This document shows positions 7,612-16,457 of a DNA stretch of 64,000 nucleotides, piece by piece. This stretch comes from Actinomadura sp. WMMA1423. Lineage in GTDB: Bacteria > Actinomycetota > Actinomycetes > Streptosporangiales > Streptosporangiaceae. The notes under the pieces are model-generated. The model was not told where the DNA came from, did no database searches, and saw only the letters and a list, made by a program, of their open reading frames with translations. Both the position numbers and the translations under genes were made by a program. Numbering within the stretch: the first letter of the stretch is position 1; every line of letters starts with the position of its first letter. Location: contig NZ_CP041244.1 in assembly GCF_006547145.1 (NCBI RefSeq), positions 2,852,001-2,916,000 on the forward strand, in the 5' to 3' direction.

Positions 7612-10122
7612 TCACTCGGGGGCCGGGGCGCGCCAGAGGATCGGCGAGTCGCCGTCGGTGCCGGTCGCCAGGATCGTGGACCCCGCCGCGGTCAGGGCGG
7701 TGAGGCGCTGGTCGCCGGGTCCGGTGAGCCCGGGGACGGCGAGGCGCCGCCAGGCGGTGCCGTCGCGGGACGCCAGGACCGCCGCGTCGTCCTTCGCGGC
7801 GGCCGCCGCGACGAAGCCGGAGGGGGTCGCCGCGACGGCGGAGGCGGCCAGGCCCGGGCCCAGCTCGCGCCGCGTCCACGTCGCGCCCGCGTCGGTGGAC
7901 ACCAGCGCGGCCGCGTCGCCGGCGATCGCGACGAGGGTGCCGCCCTTGGCGGCGACCTGGGTGAGCGGCGCGGTGAGGCCGGGCGGGAGCTTGGCGGCGG
8001 TCCACCTGAGGCCGTCCGGGGACGTCCAGGCCGCGGGCGCCCTGCCGCGCCCGCCGACCGCGACGTAGGACCTGCCGGTCGCGGCCACGTCGGACGGGGC
8101 GCCGTCGAGGCTCCCCCGGGTCCAGGTGCGCAGGTCGGCCGAGCGCCACGCGGCGCCGGTCCCGACCGCGACGTAGCCGGAGGGGCCGGCGGCGGCGGCC
8201 ACCGGCGGCGGGCCCGCCGGGAACTCGGGCTTCTGCCAGGTGAGCCCGTCCTGCGAGGTCATCGCCAGGGGGCCGGCGGACGTGCCCGCCACCCGGCCGA
8301 CGGCCAGCCAGCCGCGCCCGCCGTGGACGGCGTCGGACAGCGCGCCCGCCGTCGCGGGGAACCCGGCGCGCTTCCACGCGCGGCCGTCCGGGGCCGTCCA
8401 GATCGCCGCGTTGCCGTTGGTGCTGCCCACCGCGACGGACGGGCCGGGCCCCGACGCCAGCGCCCTGACCGCGCGCTCCGGGTGGACGGCGCCCGGGACG
8501 GTGCGGAGGTCCACGCCGAACAGGTAGGCGTCGTCGCCCTGCCGCCCGGAGACGGCGATCTGGCCGTTCGCGACCGTCAGTCCGCTGCCGCGCACCGGCG
8601 CCGGTATCGTGCCGCCCGGCTGCCAGGTGCGGCCGTCGGTGCTGCGCAGGACGGCGTGCGCGCCCTTCGCGCCCCGGACGATCACGGCGAGACCCGTCGG
8701 AGTGCCGCCGAAGCGGTCGATGCCCGTGCCGCCGAACCGGCTCGCGGCCTGCCACCTGGAGCCGTCCGCCGAGGTGAACAGAACGCCGAAGTTCGTCGTC
8801 CTGCGGTGCTTCCTGCGGCCGGTGGTCTGCCTGCCCTCGCGGACGGTCGCGAACCCGCCCGGCCCGACCGCCAGGCCCTTCGTCGGGCCGTAGGAGCCCT
8901 GCGCCTGCGGGACACCGGTGATCGCCCACGTACGGCCGCCGTCGGCGGAGCGCCAGAGGCCGTCGGCGCGCACGGTCCGCGTGACCCTCCTCTTGCCGCG
9001 CCGCTGGGTGACCTTCTTGCCGTACGTGCCGTGGGCCACGGCCACGTTCCCGGACGCCGCCACGCGGTCGAAGGCGATGATCCCCGTGCCGGCGGCGGCG
9101 CGCTGCCACGCCCGCCCGTCCGGCGAGCTCCAGACGACCGCGCGGCCGCCGGACGCGCCCACGGCGAGGAAGCCCTGGCCGGTCCGGGCCAGGTCGTTCA
9201 CCTGGTCGGACGGCGCGAAGCCCGCGGCGGGCGAGCGGCGCGTCCAGGTCGCGGCGTCCTCGCTCGTCCACGCCGTCACGGCGCCGGCGGACGTCCGGCC
9301 GAGCGCGGCCCAGCGGCCGGCGCCGCCGTCGACGAGGCGCGGGGTGTCGCCGGGAGGCACGGCGGAGCCGTCCGGCGTGCGCAGCCGGGCGAGCGACCAG
9401 GCGTGGCCCGCGTCGGCGGACACGAGGAAGCGGGCCCGTTCGCGGCCGGGCACGCCGTCGCCCTCGGTGCCCGCCGCGACGACGGTCCCGCCCGCCGCGG
9501 CGATGGTCGTGAGGTCCTGGACGAGGCCGTCGCCGGTGGCGGACGGGTCGGGGGCGAAGAGCCCCTCGGCGGCCACCGGGCCGGGGACGCCCGGCGCGGC
9601 CGAGCTGTCGTCGCCCCGGGACACCGCGAAGATCGCACCTCCGGCGACCGCGGCGAGCCCGGCCGCGACCGCCGCCCGCGCGCGCAGCCGCCGGGTCGGC
9701 CCCGACCTCATCACCGGCAGTGGCTCCGGCCTGGGCGGACCGGCGACCAGGACGTCATGGGGGTCGGGCTTCGCCGGCGCGGACGGGGTGCTCGCGGCCA
9801 CCGCCATGGCGGGCTTAGGACGCGAAGGAGACTTCGCGGAACGCCCCGCGCCGGAGCCGTCGGTACGGGCGGTGTCGGGACGGGCGGCGTCGCGGCTCGC
9901 GGGCCGCTGCCCGGCCTCCCGGGGCGGGGCGCCGTGGCCCCACTCCAGCCCGGCGGCCCGCCACGCCTCATAGGCGCGCTGCCAGGGCGACAGCCTGCCG
10001 GGCATGTCGGCGAGGTCTCCCGCGACACCGAAGGTGAGACGCCGCCGGACGTGGCGGGAGTCCGCCGGGCCCTCCTCGGCCGTCCGCCGGGCCTCGTGCT
10101 GCTCCGGGGTCCTCGCCGTCAC
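7612..10122 (-). CDS. Membrane-anchored protein with 12 BNR/Asp-box-like repeats (beta-propeller)
   Basis: The 836-aa product has a cytoplasmic Arg/Pro/Ala-rich N-terminus, a single membrane segment near residues 148-166 (AAVAAGLAAVAGGAIFAV), and a long extracellular part. The latter repeats [S/T]-x-x-D-x-x-x-W about every 45-50 residues (SSPDGRAWQ, RSADGGRTW, TSADGSRWQ, RSTDGRTWQ, TAPDGRAWK, TSQDGLTWQ, TSPDGLRWT, ASRDGTAWR and others), which I count as 12. Such repeats build sialidase- or sortilin-like propellers. No sialidase catalytic residues are evident, so binding or surface sensing is more likely than hydrolysis. It ends just upstream of the twin operators of the HTH operon. Confidence 0.72.
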   Translation of the reverse strand: MTARTPEQHEARRTAEEGPADSRHVRRRLTFGVAGDLADMPGRLSPWQRAYEAWRAAGLEWGHGAPPREAGQRPASRDAARPDTARTDGSGAGRSAKSPSRPKPAMAVAASTPSAPAKPDPHDVLVAGPPRPEPLPVMRSGPTRRLRARAAVAAGLAAVAGGAIFAVSRGDDSSAAPGVPGPVAAEGLFAPDPSATGDGLVQDLTTIAAAGGTVVAAGTEGDGVPGRERARFLVSADAGHAWSLARLRTPDGSAVPPGDTPRLVDGGAGRWAALGRTSAGAVTAWTSEDAATWTRRSPAAGFAPSDQVNDLARTGQGFLAVGASGGRAVVWSSPDGRAWQRAAAGTGIIAFDRVAASGNVAVAHGTYGKKVTQRRGKRRVTRTVRADGLWRSADGGRTWAITGVPQAQGSYGPTKGLAVGPGGFATVREGRQTTGRRKHRRTTNFGVLFTSADGSRWQAASRFGGTGIDRFGGTPTGLAVIVRGAKGAHAVLRSTDGRTWQPGGTIPAPVRGSGLTVANGQIAVSGRQGDDAYLFGVDLRTVPGAVHPERAVRALASGPGPSVAVGSTNGNAAIWTAPDGRAWKRAGFPATAGALSDAVHGGRGWLAVGRVAGTSAGPLAMTSQDGLTWQKPEFPAGPPPVAAAAGPSGYVAVGTGAAWRSADLRTWTRGSLDGAPSDVAATGRSYVAVGGRGRAPAAWTSPDGLRWTAAKLPPGLTAPLTQVAAKGGTLVAIAGDAAALVSTDAGATWTRRELGPGLAASAVAATPSGFVAAAAAKDDAAVLASRDGTAWRRLAVPGLTGPGDQRLTALTAAGSTILATGTDGDSPILWRAPAPE

Positions 10123-10235
10123 ACGCGCTCCTTCACGGTCCCAGTCGAGTCACCATCAAATCGCGCCACGGGAGGTCTTGTACTGACATCCGCGTGAACG
10201 GCGGCCGATGGGGGCCGCTGGAGCGTTCTATCACC

Positions 10236-10799
10236 TCACGCCCGAGATATCCGATCTTTCGCTTCGATCGCTCCCTTGTAGGCATAGCCCCGGACGCGCA
10301 GGACCGGCGCCCCGGCCCGCGGCTCGCCGTGGACCTCGGCGGACACGCCCAGGCCGTCGGTCTCCACGCGGACGCCCGGTGGCACCACGATCTGCACGGT
10401 TGACTTGTAGGCGAGCACCCACAGGGTGGTGACCGCGGCGTCCAGGTCGGCATCGCGGAGGTCCAGCAGGCCCGTCCCCTTGTAGACGACGGTCGTGAAC
10501 CGTTCGGGCAGCCGCCAGCGGCCGGCCCGGGTGACCGATCCCTTGTAGGCGACCTGGAACCGGCCCGCGGGCGCGTTCCCGGCCCCTTCCTTGGCGGCCC
10601 GCCCGGACGGCAGGTCGGCGGCCAGCGCGTCAAGGTCGTCGTGGGTGCGTGCGGCGAGGGCCAGGTCGCTGCGCTCGTCCAGCTCCGACTCGCTCAGCCG
10701 CCCCTCGGCGAAGGCCGTGTGGAGCCGGACGAGCATCTCGTCGCGGTCGCGGTCCGAGGCGCGCACGGCGGGCGCGGCCCGGTCTTGCTCGACGCTCAT
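10236..10799 (-). CDS. DUF1707 (SHOCT-like) protein with C-terminal LiaF-type domain
   Basis: The 187-aa product starts MSVEQDRAAPAV and contains the DUF1707 signature RASDRDRDEMLVRLHTAFAE, then GRLSESELDERSDLALAART. The C-terminal half (FQVAYKGSVTRAGRWRLPE, LAYKSTVQIVVPPGVRVETD) resembles the beta-helical cell-wall-stress domain of LiaF/DUF2154 proteins. No membrane helix is visible. Members are widespread in actinomycetes and of uncertain function; a link to envelope stress is inferred from the LiaF relation. The ATG at 10799 follows AAGGAGA; an upstream in-frame start at 10916 is unsupported. Confidence 0.78.
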   Translation of the reverse strand: MSVEQDRAAPAVRASDRDRDEMLVRLHTAFAEGRLSESELDERSDLALAARTHDDLDALAADLPSGRAAKEGAGNAPAGRFQVAYKGSVTRAGRWRLPERFTTVVYKGTGLLDLRDADLDAAVTTLWVLAYKSTVQIVVPPGVRVETDGLGVSAEVHGEPRAGAPVLRVRGYAYKGAIEAKDRISRA

Positions 10800-11005
10800 C
10801 GCATCTCTCCTTCGGGGCGGTCCGCCTCCGCAGCCTGCTCCCTCCAGCGGCTGGAGGGTCAAGACGCGATGTATCGTAACTCTTCGCCGCTCGGCTTTCG
10901 AGACATTCGGCCGCATCCCGCCGCGCGATCATGGGTGCACCCTTTCCGGACGCCCGTCCAGTAGATTCGGATCAGCCCGTTCATCGAGGTGAGGGGGGAA
11001 GGTCC

Positions 11006-11590
11006 ATGGGCGGGACGCTCGGCCGTGCGCACGGTCCGTACACGTTGTACGACCTCGACGCGCTGCCCGAGGAGGGCCGCCGGTATGAGCTCGCTGACGG
11101 CTGGCTGAACGAGCTGCCCGGCGACCTCTGGCACGACCACGCCGCCGAGCGGCTCAAGACCGTCCTGAAGGAGGCGGCCCGCGAGGCCGACGCCGACGTG
11201 CACGTCGCCGGCGCCACGCAGGACGTCACGACCCCGGCGGGCGTCCGCAAGCCGGACGTGTTCGTCGTGACCCGCGACGTGGCCCGAGCGGCGCTCGAAC
11301 GCCAGACCCGCACCTACTACGGCCCCGACCTCCTGCTGGTCGCCGAGGTCGTCACGCCGCGCACCGTCAACGAGCAGATCGACCGGGTTCGCAAAGTGGA
11401 CGAGTACGCCGCGACCGGCATCCCGCACTACTGGCTCGTCGACCTGGAGCCGCGCCCCGCCGTCACCATGCTGGAGCTCCGCGACGGCCGCTACGAGCTG
11501 GCCCGCAAGGCGCGCTCCGGCGAGACGGTCGTCCTGGACCGCCCCTACCCGATCGCCTTCGACCCGACACGCCTATCCGAAATGGACTAG
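11006..11590 (+). CDS. Uma2 family (PD-(D/E)xK) putative endonuclease
   Basis: This 194-aa protein has the Uma2 pattern: an N-terminal RRYELADGWL, then the restriction-nuclease-like core RKPDVFVV (Asp), LLLVAEVVTP (Glu) and IDRVRKVDEYAATGIPHYW (Lys). Uma2 genes are abundant in cyanobacteria and actinomycetes, often in many copies, and their role is not established. The ATG at 11006 follows GGGGGGAAGG. It is a single-gene unit, divergent from the DUF1707 gene. Confidence 0.83.
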   Translation: MGGTLGRAHGPYTLYDLDALPEEGRRYELADGWLNELPGDLWHDHAAERLKTVLKEAAREADADVHVAGATQDVTTPAGVRKPDVFVVTRDVARAALERQTRTYYGPDLLLVAEVVTPRTVNEQIDRVRKVDEYAATGIPHYWLVDLEPRPAVTMLELRDGRYELARKARSGETVVLDRPYPIAFDPTRLSEMD

Positions 11591-11613
11591 CGCGCCATGC
11601 GGTTCTACGTCGC

Positions 11614-12558
11614 ATGACTGAGAAGATGCGCCCCGAAACGATGCGCGCGGTACGGCAGGACGTGCTCGGCGGCCCGGAGGTGCTCGGTGTGGTCGAGGTC
11701 GAGCGGCCCGAGCCGGGGCCCACGGAGGTGCTCGTCCGGGTGCGGGCGGCGGGGGTGAACCCGACCGACTGGAAGCACCGGGCGGGCGGCGGCTTCCTCG
11801 GCGAGCCCCCGTTCACCCTCGGCTGGGACGTCTCCGGCGTGGTGGAGAAGGTCGGCGTGGGCGTGACGCTGCACAAGCCCGGCGACGAGGTCTTCGGGAT
11901 GCTCCGGTACCCGTTCGGGGCCGGGTCCCACGCCGAGTACGTCACGGCGCCGTCCCGGACGTTCGTCGCCAAGCCGGCCGCCATCGACCACGTCCATGCG
12001 GGGGCCCTGCCGCTGGCCGCGCTGACCGCGTGGCAGGCGCTGGTCGACACGGCGGACGTGCGGGAGGGCACGCGAGTGCTGATCCACGCGGCGGCGGGCG
12101 GGGTGGGGCATCTGGCGGTGCAGATCGCCAAGGCGCGCGGCGCCCACGTGATCGGGACGGCCGGCGCGGGCAAACACGACTTCCTGCGCGGCATCGGCGT
12201 GGACGAGGCGATCGACTACCGGAGCGTCGACTTCGCGGACGTCGTCAAGGACGTCGACGTCGTGCTCGACACCATCGGCGGCGACTACGGGCCGCGCTCG
12301 CTCCGGGTGCTGCGGCCGGGCGGGACGCTGGTGTCGCTGGTGCTCAGCAGGCTCGCCGACTTCGACCCCGCGGCCGTCCGCGCGGAGACCCTGCTCGTCG
12401 AGCCCGACCACCACGCGCTGGCTCAGATCGCCGCGCTCGCCGAGGCCGGGCGGCTCCGCGCCGAGATCGACTCGGTGTTCCCGCTGGAGGAGGCCGCGAA
12501 GGCGCACGAGCGCGGCGAGACCGGCCACGTCACCGGCAAGATCGTCCTGACCCCTTAA
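11614..12558 (+). CDS. NAD(P)-dependent zinc-free MDR oxidoreductase (quinone oxidoreductase-like)
   Basis: The 314-aa product has the MDR groove motif VNPTDWKHRAGG and the cofactor motif VLIHAAAGGVGHLAVQIAKARGA, which favours NADPH. It lacks the zinc cysteines of alcohol dehydrogenases, placing it with zeta-crystallin-like quinone oxidoreductases. It would reduce quinones or enals in the cytoplasm; the substrate is unknown. It begins 23 bases after the Uma2 gene and ends 9 bases before the cupin gene, so these may share a transcript. Alternative in-frame ATGs exist at 11626 and 11641. Confidence 0.83.
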   Translation: MTEKMRPETMRAVRQDVLGGPEVLGVVEVERPEPGPTEVLVRVRAAGVNPTDWKHRAGGGFLGEPPFTLGWDVSGVVEKVGVGVTLHKPGDEVFGMLRYPFGAGSHAEYVTAPSRTFVAKPAAIDHVHAGALPLAALTAWQALVDTADVREGTRVLIHAAAGGVGHLAVQIAKARGAHVIGTAGAGKHDFLRGIGVDEAIDYRSVDFADVVKDVDVVLDTIGGDYGPRSLRVLRPGGTLVSLVLSRLADFDPAAVRAETLLVEPDHHALAQIAALAEAGRLRAEIDSVFPLEEAAKAHERGETGHVTGKIVLTP

Positions 12559-12567
12559 GCTCGGGGG

Positions 12568-13266
12568 GTGCTGCTGCTCACGACGCTCGACGGCTGGCGG
12601 GCCCAGCCCGGTCCCCGCTTCGTCCTGCGGGAGGCGGGGGCCGTGTGGGCCCCGGACGACGAGCCCGGGCTGCTGGCCGTCGCCGACGACGTGTTCACCG
12701 GGGGCCAGCTCGTCGCCGTCACGCTGGACCCCGCGCCCGGCGCGGTGCCGGCGCGCGGGGTGATCGACCGCACGACCGCGTCGCGCGTCCGCTACCTGCG
12801 GCGGAGCCCCGCCGGCCGGCACGTCGCCGCCCTGGACCGCCCGGCGACCGCCGAGGCGCTCGACCTCCTGCCGCATCCCGAGGGGGGCTGGTACCGCGAG
12901 ACGTGGCGCTCGGGCGTGTCGTTCACGCCGGACGGATACCCGGGCGAACGGGCCTCCGCCACCGCCATCTACTTCCTGCTGCCGCCCGGCGAGGAGTCGA
13001 TCTGGCACACCGTCCGCTCCGCGGAGCTGTGGCTGTGGCACGGCGGCGGGCCGCTGACCCTGCTCCTCGGCGGGGACGGCGACCGGCCCGCCGAGACGCC
13101 CGAGCTGATCGCGCTCGGTGCGGACGTGGCGGCCGGCCAGGTGCCGCAGGCCGTCGTCCCGCCCGGCGTATGGCAGGCCGCGCGCCCTGCGGGAGACGAG
13201 GAGGTCCTCGTCAGCTGCGTCGTCTCCCCCGGCTTCGACTTCGTGGACTTCCGCGCCCTCCCCTGA
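12568..13266 (+). CDS. Cupin_5 (DUF985) protein with a DUF952-like N-terminal extension
   Basis: The C-terminal half (from about residue 95) begins LDLLPHPEGGWYRETWRSG and continues SATAIYFLLPPGEESIWHTV and WLWHGGGPLTLLL, the DUF985/cupin_5 signature. The first 85 residues (LLLTTLDGWRAQPGPRF, DDVFTGGQLVAVTLDPA) loosely resemble DUF952, which is uncertain. DUF985 proteins have no settled function. The GTG start sits only 9 bases after the previous stop codon with a G-run in front; translation is probably coupled to the upstream MDR gene. Confidence 0.72.
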   Translation: MLLLTTLDGWRAQPGPRFVLREAGAVWAPDDEPGLLAVADDVFTGGQLVAVTLDPAPGAVPARGVIDRTTASRVRYLRRSPAGRHVAALDRPATAEALDLLPHPEGGWYRETWRSGVSFTPDGYPGERASATAIYFLLPPGEESIWHTVRSAELWLWHGGGPLTLLLGGDGDRPAETPELIALGADVAAGQVPQAVVPPGVWQAARPAGDEEVLVSCVVSPGFDFVDFRALP

Positions 13267-13302
13267 GCCCCGCCGCTCACGGCCGGGGCCGATAATCGAC
13301 GG

Positions 13303-14154
13303 ATGCCACCTACTCTCGGGCTCTTCGCCATCAACATGGAGGCCTGCGCGGATCCGCAGGTCGCCGCACGTGTCGCGGCTCTGGCCGAGGAACTCGGATA
13401 CGACTCGGTGTGGGCCGGCGATCATGTCGTGCTGCCGCGCCCGCGCGTCGCGCCGTCCCCCGCGGAGCCGGACACGCCGTTCCTGGACCCGCTGGTCGCC
13501 CTCGCCCACCTCGCCGGACGCACGGAGCGGATCGCGCTCGGGACCGGGGTCGTCGTCCTGCCGCAGCGCAACCCGCTCGTCCTCGCCAAGCAGCTCGCCA
13601 GCCTCGACGTGCTCAGCCGGGGCAGGCTCGTCTTCGGCATGGCCGCCGGATACCTGGAACCGGAGATGCGCGCGGTCGGCGTCTCCCCGGAAGGGCGCGG
13701 CGCCCGCGCCGACGAGTACCTCGCGGCGATGCGCTCCCTCTGGTACGACGACGAGCCGGCCTTCCACGGCGACCACGCCGACTTCGCGGGCGTGGACGCC
13801 CATCCACGGCCCGTGCAGCGGCCGATCCCCGTCGTGGCGGGCGGCCACAGCCCCGCCGCGCTGCGCCGGGCCGCCCGGCACGCGGACGGCTGGTACGGGT
13901 GGATGCTCGGGCGCCGCGCCGCCGCGGAGACGATCGGACGGCTGCGCTCCCTCACCGAGGAGGCGGAGCGAGGCCCCCTGCACATCTCGATCAGCCCGCC
14001 CCGCCCGCCGGACGCCGCGTTCGTCCGGGACTACGCGGAGCTGGGGGTGGACCGGCTCATCGTCGTCCCGCCCCTGGGGATCTCGGCGTCGGATCTGGAG
14101 CGGTTCGTCGCCGACCACGCCCCCGACAGGCTCGGCGCTCGGTCCGCGACCTGA
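13303..14154 (+). CDS. LLM class F420-dependent oxidoreductase
   Basis: This 283-aa TIM-barrel protein has the luciferase-like monooxygenase landmarks EELGYDSVWAGDHVVLP, RIALGTGVVVLPQRNPLVLA and KQLASLDVLSRGRLVFGMAAG, with PIPVVAGGHSPAALRRAARH later. In actinobacteria such proteins mostly use cofactor F420 for hydride transfer. The substrate is unknown. The length is slightly short for the family but no break is visible. A strong two-way hairpin follows at 14159. Confidence 0.85.
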   Translation: MPPTLGLFAINMEACADPQVAARVAALAEELGYDSVWAGDHVVLPRPRVAPSPAEPDTPFLDPLVALAHLAGRTERIALGTGVVVLPQRNPLVLAKQLASLDVLSRGRLVFGMAAGYLEPEMRAVGVSPEGRGARADEYLAAMRSLWYDDEPAFHGDHADFAGVDAHPRPVQRPIPVVAGGHSPAALRRAARHADGWYGWMLGRRAAAETIGRLRSLTEEAERGPLHISISPPRPPDAAFVRDYAELGVDRLIVVPPLGISASDLERFVADHAPDRLGARSAT

Positions 14155-14158
14155 CAGA

Positions 14159-14204
14159 GCGGTGCGCCGCCCCGGCGCGTGGCCTCGCCGGGGCGGCGCA
14201 CCGC
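14159..14204. terminator. Bidirectional terminator hairpin between converging genes
   Basis: A perfect 19-bp stem (14159-14177 with 14186-14204) closes an 8-base loop, between the LLM gene on the plus strand and the isomerase gene ending at 14209 on the minus strand. Confidence 0.85.
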
Positions 14205-14208
14205 GGGC

Positions 14209-15213
14209 TCACTCGGAGGAGAACGCCGAGTCGAACGAGGACGTCGAGAGCTCCATGGCGTTGAGGCCCCGGACGAACTCCAGGGCCTCGGGGGCGCCCT
14301 GGAGGCGGTCCATCCCGGCGTCCTCCCACTCCACCGAGATCGGGCCCGCGTAGCCGATCGCGTTGAGCGCGCGGAAGACGTCCTCCCACGGGACGTCGCC
14401 TCGGCCGGTGGAGATGAAGTCCCAGCCGCGCCGCAGGTCCGCCCACGGCAGGTGGGACGACAGGCGGCCGCGGCGGCCGTCGCCCGTGCGGACCTTCGTG
14501 TCCTTGCAGTCGACGTGGTAGATCCGGTCGCGGAAGTCGAACAGGAAGCCGACCGGGTCGAGCTCCTGCCACACGAAGTGCGAGGGGTCGAAGTTCAGCC
14601 CGAACGCGGGGCGGTGCCCGATCGCCTCCAGGGCCCGGACGGTCGTCCAGTAGTCGTAGGCGATCTCGCTCGGGTGCACCTCGTGCGCGAACCGGACGCC
14701 GACCTCGTCGAACACGTCCAGGATCGGGTTCCAGCGATCGGCGAAGTCGGCGTAGCCGCGCTCGACCATCTCCTCCGGGGTGGGCGGGAACATCGCCACC
14801 GTGTGCCAGATCGAGGAGCCGGTGAACCCGATCACCGTGTCGACGCCGAGCCGCGCGGCGGCCCTGGCGGTGTCCTTGATCTCTTCGGCGGCGCGGCCCC
14901 GGACGCCCTCGGGCTCGCCGTCGCCCCAGATCCGCCCGGGCAGGATCGCCTTGTGGCGCTCGTCGGGGTTGTCGCAGACGGCCTGCCCGACGAGGTGGTT
15001 GGAGATGGCCCACACCTTGAGGTCGTGCTTGGCGAGCGTCTCAAGCTTGCGCGGGACGTAGTCGTCGTCGGCCAGGGCCTTGTCGACCTCGAAGTGGTCG
15101 CCCCAGCAGGCGATCTCGAGGCCCTCGTAGCCCCAGCCCGACGCCAGCCGGCAGACCTCCTCGAACGGTAGGTCGGCCCACTGGCCGGTGAAGAGCGTTA
15201 CCGGTCGTGCCAT
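14209..15213 (-). CDS. Sugar phosphate isomerase/epimerase (xylose isomerase-like TIM barrel)
   Basis: The 334-aa product has the AP_endonuc_2 barrel with metal ligands recognisable in [56 protein letters not shown] and [13 protein letters not shown]. It is the last gene of the sugar operon and overlaps the end of the Gfo/Idh gene. Two adjacent ATGs (15216 and 15213) are possible; 15213 has the better distance to GGGAG. Dehydrogenase plus isomerase pairs of this kind convert inositols or oxidised sugars; which one is not determinable. Confidence 0.86.
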   Translation of the reverse strand: MARPVTLFTGQWADLPFEEVCRLASGWGYEGLEIACWGDHFEVDKALADDDYVPRKLETLAKHDLKVWAISNHLVGQAVCDNPDERHKAILPGRIWGDGEPEGVRGRAAEEIKDTARAAARLGVDTVIGFTGSSIWHTVAMFPPTPEEMVERGYADFADRWNPILDVFDEVGVRFAHEVHPSEIAYDYWTTVRALEAIGHRPAFGLNFDPSHFVWQELDPVGFLFDFRDRIYHVDCKDTKVRTGDGRRGRLSSHLPWADLRRGWDFISTGRGDVPWEDVFRALNAIGYAGPISVEWEDAGMDRLQGAPEALEFVRGLNAMELSTSSFDSAFSSE

Positions 15214-16352
15214 CATTCGCTCCCTTCTACATCGACCCAGCACCGGGAGGCCGCGCTCGCGGCGACCGCGGCGAGGACGCGCTGCACCCGCAGGCCGTCC
15301 TCGAACGACGGGCGCGGGTCGGCGCCCTCCGCGATGGCGGTGAGCAGGTCGGCGGCCTGGTGGGTGAACGTGTGCTCGTAGCCCAGCATGTGACCGGGCG
15401 GCCACCACCGGTCGGCGTACGGGTGGACGGGCTCGGTGACGACGACCCGGCGGAAGCCGGCGGTGGCGTCGTCCTCGTGCCGGTCGTAGAACCACAGCTC
15501 GTTCAGCGACTCCAGGTCGAACGCCAGGGCACCGGAGGAGCCGCTGACCTCGATCCGCAGCGCGTTCTTGCGGCCGGTGGCGAACCGGGTGGCCTCGAAC
15601 GAGGCGAGCGCGCCGCCGTCGGTGCGCCCGACGAACAGGGCCGCGTCGTCCACGGTGACCTGCGCCGTCCCGCCGCCTGGCGCCGGGCGTTCCGGGACGA
15701 ACGTGTCCAGCAGCGCCGAGACCCCGACGAGGTTCTGGCCGGTGATGAACTGCGCGGTGTCGATGATGTGCGCGCCGATGTCGCCGAGCGCGCCCGTCCC
15801 GGCCCTGTCGCGGTCCATGCGCCAGGTGAACGGCGCCTGCGGGTCGGCCAGCCAGTCCTGCAGGTACTGGGCCCGGACGTGCCGGACGGCGCCGATGCGC
15901 CCGTCGGCCACCAGCCTGCGGGCGAGGGTGACGGCCGGGACGCGCCGGTAGTTGAACCCGACCATCGACCGGACGCCCCGCTCCCGCGCCCGCTCCGCGG
16001 CGGCGGCCATCGCCTCGGCCTCGGCGACGGAGTTGGCGAGCGGCTTCTCGCACAGCACGTGCTTGCCCGCGTCGAGCGCGGCGACCGCGATCTCGGCGTG
16101 GCTGTCGCCCGGCGTGCAGATGTCGACGAGCTGGACGTCGTCGCGGCGGAGCAGCTCCTTCCAGTCCGTCTCCACCGACGCCCAGCCGAGCGCGTCGGCG
16201 GCGGCGCGGGCGCGCTCGGCGGAACGCCCCGCCAGGGCGGTCATGACCGGCGTCAGCGGCGGCCCGAAGAACGGCCCGACGCTGCGCCACGCCTGGGAGT
16301 GGGCGCGTCCCATGAACGCGTGCCCGACCATCCCGACTCCGACGGTCGTCAT
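15213..16352 (-). CDS. Gfo/Idh/MocA family NAD(P)-dependent sugar dehydrogenase
   Basis: This 379-aa protein has the Rossmann start [18 protein letters not shown], the family motif CEKPLANS with its catalytic lysine, and [16 protein letters not shown] in the C-terminal domain. It oxidises or reduces a sugar, polyol or inositol ring. Its stop codon overlaps the isomerase start, so the two are translationally coupled. A 15-bp perfect hairpin separates it from the upstream binding-protein gene, which may lower its expression relative to that gene (inference). Confidence 0.88.
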   Translation of the reverse strand: MTTVGVGMVGHAFMGRAHSQAWRSVGPFFGPPLTPVMTALAGRSAERARAAADALGWASVETDWKELLRRDDVQLVDICTPGDSHAEIAVAALDAGKHVLCEKPLANSVAEAEAMAAAAERARERGVRSMVGFNYRRVPAVTLARRLVADGRIGAVRHVRAQYLQDWLADPQAPFTWRMDRDRAGTGALGDIGAHIIDTAQFITGQNLVGVSALLDTFVPERPAPGGGTAQVTVDDAALFVGRTDGGALASFEATRFATGRKNALRIEVSGSSGALAFDLESLNELWFYDRHEDDATAGFRRVVVTEPVHPYADRWWPPGHMLGYEHTFTHQAADLLTAIAEGADPRPSFEDGLRVQRVLAAVAASAASRCWVDVEGSE

Positions 16353-16404
16353 TTCAGCTCACCTCTCTGTGTCGTCTTGCGAGGGCGGGCCCGAAGCCCC
16401 CCGA

Positions 16405-16446
16405 GCCGGCGCCCCCGCCCTCCGGCGGGACGGCGGGGGCGCCGGC
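16405..16446 (-). terminator. Intra-operon stem-loop after the sugar-binding protein gene
   Basis: GCCGGCGCCCCCGCC (16405-16419) pairs perfectly with GGCGGGGGCGCCGGC (16432-16446), loop 12 bases. Within a one-strand operon this fits a partial terminator or 3' stabiliser of the binding-protein message. Confidence 0.65.
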
Positions 16447-16457
16447 GCCCCCGTCGC

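Noticed and set aside
7573..10194. Shared 12-base word CTGACATCCGCG at 7573 and 10183
   Set aside because: The flanks do not match, the second occurrence has no palindromic context, and one shared 12-mer in 64 kb is not evidence of a common operator.
6991..10197. A 1068-codon plus-strand frame opposite the Asp-box repeat protein
   Set aside because: The translation is Arg/Gly/Pro-rich without domain features; the minus-strand frame has a membrane anchor and twelve ordered repeats.
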